From Aquila chrysaetos chrysaetos (lineage: Eukaryota; Chordata; Aves; Accipitriformes; Accipitridae), in contig NC_044008.1 in the NCBI RefSeq assembly GCF_900496995.4, positions 2,022,453 to 2,086,452 on the forward strand: a DNA stretch of 64,000 nt, written 5' to 3'. Shown piece by piece: positions 58,701 through 64,000 of the stretch (the first letter of the stretch is position 1; every line of letters begins with the position of its first letter). A program made the position numbers and the translations under genes. The notes below the pieces were generated by a model. That model saw only the letters and a program-made list of their open reading frames with translations, was not told the DNA's origin and searched no databases.

Positions 58701-58785
58701 TCACCGGCTTCCCCTTCTGCCCCTGAAGACCTCTGTCGCCTTTGGCTCCCTTGTTTCCATTCTTCCCATCAAGACCTGCTGCACC
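40616..58785 (-). CDS. Collagen gene, 3' part: triple helix, CxC segment, linker, Kunitz domain
   Basis: An extracellular-matrix collagen on the minus strand, open at its 5' side. Exons found: 58785-58705, 57517-57464, 57096-57043, 55694-55632, 55182-55120, 53702-53586, 49554-49501 (Gly-X-Y), then 48119-48071, 47194-47156, 44626-44459 and 40786-40616. The seven collagen exons give 54 unbroken triplets (162 residues), all starting on a Gly codon in phase 0. The rest join in phase 0, then 1, 1, 1. After the helix comes EEDVKEVVRSEMRGRC-D-CGG, close in pattern to the type VII NC2 start (EDDIRGFVRQEM...CAC), then a linker of about 56 residues and a Kunitz domain. I found no von Willebrand A domain between helix and Kunitz, which argues against type XXVIII and for a type VII-like chain, the component of anchoring fibrils. 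Intron sizes of about 0.3-4 kb are larger than I recall for COL7A1. The paralogue identity is inference. Confidence 0.7.
41396..41900. other. Unique A/T-rich block, possible conserved non-coding element
   Basis: This part of the collagen gene's last introns lacks repeats. It is dense in developmental transcription-factor-like motifs (TAATTGA, AAATTAG, ATAAA, GATAAATG, TAACATTTAG, ATCATTTAG). The composition differs from the GC-rich surroundings. There is no open frame with splice sites. The reading as a regulatory element is inference. Confidence 0.3.
42395..42475. repeat. Imperfect tandem array of a TGGCCA-containing unit
   Basis: Four to five units of about 24 bp, each with 'tggcca' (for example 'gctgattggccaaccagt', 'gctgactggccagctttt', 'gttgactggccactta'). 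Confidence 0.65.
42928..43022 (+). mobile_element. CR1 LINE 3' end fragment
   Basis: The + strand carries the last 95 bases of CR1: 'gtggaaggtgtccctgccca', 'ggaactagatgatc', 'aaggtcccttccaaccc', and the terminal 'ctatgattctgtgatt'. Heavily 5'-truncated. Confidence 0.9.
44459..44626 (-). CDS. Candidate linker exon before the Kunitz domain
   Basis: Acceptor CCACAG (minus strand) and a strong donor GCAG|GTAAGC; 168 nt, phase 1 at both ends, fitting both neighbours. It encodes GLEAAEINRQLQGYFQPREH onwards, a charged, low-complexity segment ending EPPSLIA, with no recognised domain, like the variable NC2 linker of type VII collagen. An alternative acceptor at 44579/44580 would give 121 nt but the wrong phase. 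No other support. Confidence 0.45.
46075..46097. repeat. Poly-A run (23 bases)
   Basis: Simple homopolymer in a collagen intron. Confidence 0.85.
47156..47194 (-). CDS. Candidate small exon carrying the second Cys of CxC
   Basis: Acceptor cttacgtttgcag and donor G|GTAAGTC; 39 nt, phase 1 in and out. With the preceding exon it makes C-D-C-G-G-E-L, mirroring the C-A-C-Q-G of type VII NC2, where these cysteines help join antiparallel dimers. Short length makes the call dependent on splice signals and phase. Confidence 0.5.
48071..48119 (-). CDS. Exon ending the triple helix: EEDVKEVVRSEMRGRC
   Basis: An excellent acceptor (CTTTCCCCCTGTGGCACAG) and donor (GTAAGT) flank a 49-nt exon, phase 0 in and phase 1 out. 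The peptide is a short acidic amphipathic segment closing in Cys, directly after the last Gly-X-Y triplet (GLS). Pattern E-[DE]-x-[IV]-x(3)-VR-x-EM-x(3)-C fits what I recall of the C-terminal end of the type VII helix. Confidence 0.65.
48604..48625. other. 22-bp perfect palindrome centred on an E-box
   Basis: Half-site ATGAGGTGCAG followed by its exact reverse complement CTGCACCTCAT, with no spacer. The centre CAGCTG is an E-box. It lies in a collagen intron, about 490 bases from the CxC exon. No function can be assigned. Confidence 0.5.
49501..49554 (-). CDS. Collagen exon, 54 nt (last Gly-X-Y exon)
   Basis: Acceptor ttaacag and donor gtgagt. It encodes six triplets, GENGPAGQKGEKGDPGLS. Exactly 54 nt, the classic collagen exon length. 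Confidence 0.85.
52462..52520. repeat. Compound (GT)n / (TA)n / (CA)n microsatellite
   Basis: Short runs of gt, cata, tata and ca within 60 bases. Confidence 0.85.
52620..52775 (+). mobile_element. CR1 LINE 3' end fragment
   Basis: Contains 'caaggtcaggttggacgtgg', 'ctagatgacctttaaaggtc', 'ttccaacccaaaccattctg' and a terminal run of ATTCTRTG repeats ending near 52775. It lies in the collagen intron between the 54-nt and 117-nt exons. Confidence 0.9.
53586..53702 (-). CDS. Collagen exon, 117 nt
   Basis: Acceptor attctcag and donor gtgagc. It encodes 13 triplets from GAKGVPGLGGFKG through GMGWPG-like sequence to GEPGPQ, unbroken. Confidence 0.85.
55120..55182 (-). CDS. Collagen exon, 63 nt
   Basis: Acceptor ccttccag and donor gttagt. 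Seven triplets, starting GEQGASGDNG and ending GEKGEK. Confidence 0.85.
55632..55694 (-). CDS. Collagen exon, 63 nt
   Basis: Acceptor atccacag and donor gtgagt. Seven triplets, starting GEIGSPGKPG and ending GPYGPK. The LTR at 56399-56985 lies in the intron upstream of it. Confidence 0.85.
55966..55996. repeat. (AAC)n/(AAT)n microsatellite
   Basis: About ten trinucleotide units of aac and aat in a collagen intron. Confidence 0.85.
56399..56985 (+). mobile_element. Solo LTR of an avian endogenous retrovirus
   Basis: About 587 bases resembling a widespread avian ERV LTR (phrases such as 'agagttaattttcc', 'gacacagccaggacagctga', 'gatattccataccat', 'ctggggttaaaccacgaca'). A TATA-like box lies in 'cagtatataaactgg' near 56671 and a short A/T-rich microsatellite near 56790. 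The direct repeat GAAAC(G) flanks it (56394-56399 and 56986-56991), as expected for a target-site duplication. No internal viral region is present, so it is a fossil left by LTR-LTR recombination. It lies in an intron of the collagen gene, oriented against it. Orientation is taken from the TATA-like box; the ERV class is uncertain. Moderate divergence suggests an age well beyond recent. Confidence 0.75.
57043..57096 (-). CDS. Collagen exon, 54 nt
   Basis: Acceptor tctcctcag and donor gtgagc. Six triplets, GLRGLPGHVGTPGAKGIK. Its donor is only about 57 bases from the edge of the intronic LTR. Confidence 0.85.
57291..57450 (-). mobile_element. CR1 LINE 3' fragment
   Basis: The + strand reads the reverse complement of a CR1 end: 'cagaatcacggagtggttga', 'ggttggaagggagctctgga', 'ctggttgaccaggaccgtgt' and 'gagtatctccaaggatggag'. 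It belongs to a different CR1 subfamily from the copy at 17.2 kb. Confidence 0.85.
57464..57517 (-). CDS. Collagen exon, 54 nt
   Basis: Acceptor ttttttatgtag and donor gtagga. Six triplets, GGKGDPGTTGDIGQKGAK. A CR1 fragment ends about 14 bases beyond its donor. Confidence 0.82.
58705..58785 (-). CDS. Collagen exon, 81 nt (most 5' exon seen)
   Basis: Acceptor tttctggcag and donor gtgagt. Nine triplets, from GAAGLDGKNGNKG to GQKGKP. The acceptor shows that further exons must lie upstream, at higher coordinates; none is recognisable up to 64000. Confidence 0.85.
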
Positions 58786-59274
58786 CTGCCAGAAAGATGA
58801 GAAAAATTAATTTCTGTGTCAGCTCTTGCCGGGAAGGTGGCTGAGGACAGTCATGAGGATGGAAACTCAATAGTAAGAGCCTGGGTTGCGTGTTCCCGCA
58901 GTCAGAGGTCAGAAGCTACACTAGTACTAGCACCAAGAGCTGAGGCTGGGATTTAGCACCCATTCCTCATGGGCTTGTAAGCCACTAGCAAATGTATTTA
59001 TAATTACAGCTCAGGAAATAGAGGCAGGCGGCAGCTAAAGAGTAGTCCTGGGCCAAGAAAATTTAGGTGGTGATGGCTGCGGTTGAAAACAGGAGCGAGG
59101 GCATTAAGCATGCAGCATCAAACTGCAAGTGGCTTAGAGGGACACACACAATCTTGGGCGCTGGGTCTGCAGCTTCAGACCCAGTCAGCTGAGGAAAGCA
59201 GCGCTGGGTGGTGAAATTTGGTTTGGTGAATGAGCGGATCCAGGCATGGGATTGCTCACAGGTGCAGTTCAGAG

Positions 59275-59350
59275 AAGGTCTCCCATCTGGGGACTTGAGA
59301 GCCAAAAGAGATAAGGTCTCCCATCTGGGGACTTGAGAGCCAAAAGAGAT
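59275..59350. repeat. Perfect tandem duplication, 38 bp x 2
   Basis: Both units (59275-59312, 59313-59350) read 'aaggtctcccatctgggg' and end 'agccaaaagagat'. Identity is complete, so the duplication is recent. Confidence 0.9.
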
Positions 59351-59561
59351 ATCCTCATCCAGCCCAGACTTGTAAGCAATGCTGGACAGAGGTGCTCCCC
59401 CAAGAAGACCCCTTTTTGCCACACTTTGGAGGTTCTCAGCTTCTGAAGCCACTTTGCAGCTCAGCTCAGCGTGGGACATCGGAGCCACCTCCAGCATCGG
59501 GGCCTCTTTACATGAGGTCTCCCACTGTTTCAGTAGCAAACTAAAAGCTACTGGAAATGCA

Positions 59562-59578
59562 CCCCCCCCCCCCCCCCC

Positions 59579-59633
<55 letters not shown>
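59562..59633. repeat. 72-base poly-C tract with one interruption
   Basis: C at every position except A at 59579. The minus strand is a pure G run, capable of forming G-quadruplexes. The length may be inaccurate, because such runs are hard to sequence. Confidence 0.9.
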
Positions 59634-59635
<2 letters not shown>

Positions 59636-62600
59636 GGCTGCCACACTCTACTCATCCATTCTGACCAATTCTGATGGCAGTTTTCAGAACCTGGATGTGA
59701 GATGAAGTTGGATTTATCCCCACTTGAGACACTGATTGCACAGGGCTCAGCTCACTCAGAGGAGAATGAATTGGCTATTTAAGCAGATCAGGAGATGAAC
59801 AAGTGGCATTCTCTACTCGGAATTAATTTGCAGTGGGTTGTTGAAAAGAAACATATTTATTAAAAAAAAAATAAAAAATCAGCCACCAGATTTGTAAGCC
59901 AAGCAGACTCATCTCCTCTCCAATTACTCCTCCTCTCAGTGACGAATGGACACTTCAAACACCATCACGGTGACAAGCAGACATCCCAGATGATACACAC
60001 AGGTGGGATGGTGCTGTTCCTGACAGTGGGTCAGACCGTGAGGACAGACCCATTACCTTTTCATTCCCAGATATAAAAATTCAGCTCCTCCTCTGCGGAA
60101 CATGTTGCTTCTTCAAACCCCTCCCCAAGCCTTGGCACATTTTACATTTCAGAGCAAGAAGAGTGTTTGAGAGCCAACCAGGTTCTCTTCCATGGCTCTG
60201 CTGGTCATGTCTGGATCAGGTAAAGTCCACGTTCCTCAAGCACTGCCTACACTATCAAGTACAAACATCTCATGCAAGCTCTTTATTTACTAGTAACTAT
60301 TTATTGACACGATCAATATAAAGTTCCATCTGAGGAAGTAAATGGACCATAAAACCCCCAGCTAACTAGAGTTTCTCTGTTTGCTAGGACAGATTGCTTA
60401 CTTGGAGGGTAATAAACCTTTTGGTTTGATGGTTAAATCTCACAAGCCCAGGATACCTTCAAGTGCCTGGCGTTTTTGAGATAGCTGTGAACTGGGTACA
60501 CATCCATCTGGCTGGGGATTTACACACATGTATCCAAGGGGATGGGCTAAAAATCTTATTCTTGAGCACTGCCTGATCCTGAAGGAACCTGACACTAGTT
60601 AGAGATTTCCCAATTAGCTTTAATATTTCTCTTGGTTGTCTCTAGTGCCTCCTATCTCAAGGAGAGACCTTTCCTTGTTTTCCTGTGCTTCCCCACCTGC
60701 CCGTGTCCAACTCTCATCTCTTCCGTCTGCCTTAGATCATGAAATGCTTCTTGCCTGCTCTTGACCTGAAAGGAGCCCAAATGGCTTTAGGAAGAGTTAA
60801 GCTCACAATATGTGCTGGTAGGCTGAAAGGTAGCTGGGTCTAAGCCATGCCTCCTCGGTCCAGTAAACATAAGCAAGTTTTTGACCTGGGTCTTATCTCA
60901 CCATAGGTGGACTCCTACTCATCATGGGCTGAAGAGACTTTGTCATATGGACTAGAAGGTTTATAATAAGGCTTGGACATGACAGCAGGTCTTTCCCTGC
61001 TTAAGCTGCGGGGGGAAGCAGGTCAGAGAAGTGATGATTTTCAAGGCCCTCTGTACCCAGGACAAGATAAAGATGGACTAGGAGACAAAAAAATAGGAGG
61101 AAGAGGAAAACGTTTGAGCACTAGGCAAGGGAAGGAAGCTGAATGGAAATTTGTTTCCTCAGATTTACATTCCGTGTTCTGCCAGGCAAATAAAGGCTGG
61201 GCAATAAAAGCTAGTAAAATGGCAGTTTAAAGGCAATTACTGGTGGAGTACTGGAAATGGCTCTCGCTATTTGGTTCTATTATTAAAGTGTTGCTGGAAC
61301 AGGCTTCATCTAACTGCAAAGACACCAGGTACCATGAAGGCACGTCAACACAGAGGCTTAGTCATAAGTCCTGAGCGCTGGCTGTGACGCAAAGACATCT
61401 TTGAGCAGGCGAGGATCTCTGCTTCCAGGCACAAATTCCCAGGAAGCTTTGGGCTGGAGCCAGGGAGGAGCCTGCCTTGTCTCCAGGCTCATCGTTTCCA
61501 CTCAGATGAACGAGCTGGGGAATTAGCTGGGTCACCCTGGGAAAGTGTGAAACCCATCAGCAGAAACATTGCCCCAGCGGTGCGCCCCAAAAGGATCAGT
61601 CTGTCTGAAGACACACATCAAAGGGTTAATGCATTTCCAAACCATGATGTAGGCTGCAACCTCTGCTAAAAGGTTTCCCACCTCCTGGGCTTCAGTGCTC
61701 AATATTTGATGGGATGATGCATATGAAGTAGCTGGGAGTTTCAACCTCAGAGTTTCATCTGTGTTTTTATCCCTTCCCTGCTGTGTCTTTTGTCTAGACT
61801 GTCCTGCCCTCAATTACTTGCTGCAGTCCTGAGCATCCTCCCCCCCAAAATTCTTTCTTGGTGTGGAAGCTGCCACTGGTCCTCACAGCTGTAATGAGCA
61901 TTCGTTCTCAGGCACTACATCTGAGAGATGGGTCAGACTGATAACCTGCTGCAAAGACTCCAAGGTGCCCTGGGCAGATATTTCCACCTGTGGCCAGAAG
62001 ATGTGGCTGACTAACTTCCCTTTGACTGGCCTGGACTCATCAGAAGTGCTCAGGACTCTCCCAGGGCAAGAACTTCTCAGGAGATGGCTTTTTCCACTCT
62101 GAGTGGCCAGGGGCATCTCTTGTCAAGCCCAGGGCAGACCCCCACATCCCACCTTTCCTCTCCTCTGGCTTGAAGTGGTCCACTGCTCATCAGGCAGGAG
62201 AATTGGGATGCTGTATGGGTTCACCTAAGTCCCCATGCAGCTGGTGGAGGGAGGTAGGGCTTTCTTGTCAGTACCTCTTCAGAGATGTCTACGCTCCACT
62301 CTTACCTACATCAAGAGCTCTTATGCTCTTAATGTCTATGGTAAAGTCAAATTCCTGCTTATAACCATTCCCACACCTACCATACTCCAGATTATAGGGC
62401 CTTAATTATCACCTAGTTTTCAGACCCTGCAGAGCTGTCTGGTTTTGACTGTAGCACTGTGCTGTGTAAAGGTGATAAAAGAGTGTCTTTTAGCCTTCCA
62501 TTAGCCCTCCTGGCCTGGCTATATTTAGCATCTGATTGTCCCAGTGTTTATCAGAATCCCCTGACTTGCTCTCAGTTCTTTCTTCGTCTTCTGGCGTACG

Positions 62601-64000
62601 GATTTGTTTTCACATCTTGCGAACTCTATCGCTCTCAATGATCAACGTGGACTGAAAAATCCTGGGTTTCTCCCATCCTTCCCCCCAGTCACATGCTGGT
62701 GGCTCTGCCCCAACACGGGCTTTGGCAGATGTGCTCTGGCAAGCATTGAAGAACGAAGCACATCAGAAATGGTTCTGAGGGCAAAAGCAGAAGGTCCAGG
62801 GAGCTGGTGGGTCTCCCACCCTCCAGGCAAGTTGAAGCAGGACACCCTGGGAATAAGCACATGGCTGTGTGGATGGTGTTACTTCACAGACCCTGGCTTC
62901 CTCAGTTATAGGGCAAGGATCCACAGGCTGCTGGCCAAATACAGAGAGCCCAGCTCACAAGAGGAGGCGAAGAACATCTCTGAGCTCCAACTTGTACACC
63001 TAGTGAGGAGGACTGCAAATCAGGGCGGAGAGCGCCAAGGAACACTGGTAACTGTAGACCCTGGAAACCCCAAATAGAGAGTAATGGCAAGAGAAGGGGA
63101 GAGGGTTATTCATAATGGAGCTTTAGGGAGAATAATAGGTTAATGTGGCAGTATATTAATGCACAAAGCATGGGAAATAAAGAAGAGGAGCTGGAAGCCT
63201 TAATACATTATCAAGATGATGACTTAATAGGCATAACACAGACTGCAATATTAATATAAAAGGATGAAGCATGGCAGGAATATGAATGTAAAAGAGCACA
63301 GTGTTTTTCTAAAAGAGGAAGAAGGAGGAGGAGTTGTCTTGAATATCAGGAATACACTCATTTGCCTTGAGGTCCAGTTGTAAAGTCAACTAGATCCATT
63401 GAAATTCTCTGGGCAATGATTACAGGGAGAAGACACAACTGCTGTCAACTTGGCTGGGAATTCCTATAGAACAGCAAATCAAAAGGGTAAAGGGATGAGA
63501 CTTTTTAAAATTACTCAGAGTGAATTCAGCAGGACAGAAAGGGACCAGCAAATGTTTGCAATGAGTTGGTGGCAATTTGTGGATATGAAAGATGGAGTTA
63601 GAGGGAGCTGAAGAAAAATGAGAACCGCTAGCCATTACCTTTAAGACTTTGCATAGGACAGATTGGGTACAGGTAGATTGGACCAAGTAGTGTCTGTCTG
63701 CAAGAAAAGGGGAGAAGAGGGCTTGGGGAATGATACATGAGGCAGCCTAGCCTACCTCTCCAGAATTACTTGGGGAACAAAATAATCAAAGTATCTGTGA
63801 GCACTTAGAAGATAAAGTGAGACGTGGGTTTGTGAAGAACAAGTCACATCAAGATGTTGCATCCTAACACAGGTGTCTAAAATAGATGATGTGAATCATG
63901 CTCTGAGAGCACCCTAAAGCTGCCAATAAAACAAGCCAGAGCATGGCTTGCTCGGATGTGGAAAGTGAACATGGCAGACTTCCAACCTGAGGTCAGATGA

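Larger units (their letters stand above)
58786..64000. other. No exon recognised; probable intron or 5' flank of the collagen gene
   Basis: The acceptor at 58786 implies further upstream exons, but I found no Gly-X-Y stretch with splice signals from here to the window end. Candidate donors near 60054, 62288 and 63637 (minus strand) do not follow collagen-like codons. The rest is non-repetitive apart from the tandem duplication and poly-C tract. Either a long intron covers it or exons too diverged to recognise are present. Confidence 0.45.

Noticed and set aside
59063-59705. Open frames with long polyglycine or polyproline
   Set aside because: They arise from the poly-C tract; no start, splice or domain evidence.
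60030-60080. Possible further collagen exon (donor-like gtaatg at 60054 on the minus strand)
   Set aside because: Adjacent codons lack a Gly every third residue and there is no clear acceptor.

Overview
The window looks like bird nuclear DNA. It holds six stretches of the avian/reptilian LINE CR1 (several with the typical ATTCTRTG-type 3' end), one solo LTR of a common avian endogenous retrovirus family, and vertebrate genes with GT-AG introns. The gene set (alpha-tubulin-like 3 next to urocortin 3) matches the vertebrate TUBAL3-UCN3 neighbourhood. The species cannot be told from sequence alone.

Layout. (1) 1.2-16.6 kb: two complete alpha-tubulin genes lie tail to tail. The first (+, ATG 1266, stop 7426) is TUBAL3-like with 459 codons. 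The second (-, ATG 16515, stop 12487) has 447 codons. Both have the classic alpha-tubulin structure (exon 1 carries only the ATG; 149-nt exon 3; one large exon 4), a TATA box and an AATAAA. Exons 2 and 3 are clearly diverged, but the large exon 4 is about 99% identical by eye. This is a strong sign of recent gene conversion between inverted copies about 5 kb apart. (2) 17.2-19.4 kb: a CR1 copy, a short tandem array and a decayed third alpha-tubulin 3' fragment. (3) 21.8-26.5 kb, minus strand: UCN3, with the whole prepropeptide in one exon, a candidate non-coding first exon and TATA promoter at about 26.2-26.4 kb, and a 55-bp minisatellite in the intron. (4) 26.5-38.4 kb: no recognisable gene; some stretches look like conserved non-coding DNA. 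(5) 38.4-39.4 kb: a long 5'-truncated CR1 with part of its reverse transcriptase readable. (6) 40.3-58.8 kb, minus strand: the 3' part of a fibril-type collagen gene. Seven Gly-X-Y exons are followed by a short Cys-X-Cys exon pair, a linker exon and a Kunitz exon. The order (triple helix, acidic helix, CxC, linker, Kunitz, no von Willebrand A domain seen) resembles the NC2 end of type VII collagen more than any other collagen I know; type XXVIII is the alternative. Its 5' part lies outside the window or is not visible. (7) 58.8-64 kb: no exon recognised; it has a 72-base C-rich run.

The genes do not form one pathway: tubulins are cytoskeletal, UCN3 is a secreted CRF-family hormone and the collagen is extracellular matrix. 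The main points of interest are the exon-limited homogenisation of the tubulin pair, its unusual luminal loops and C-terminal tails, the collagen gene of uncertain class, and the UCN3 promoter region. Exon boundaries come from splice signals, reading phase and family knowledge only.
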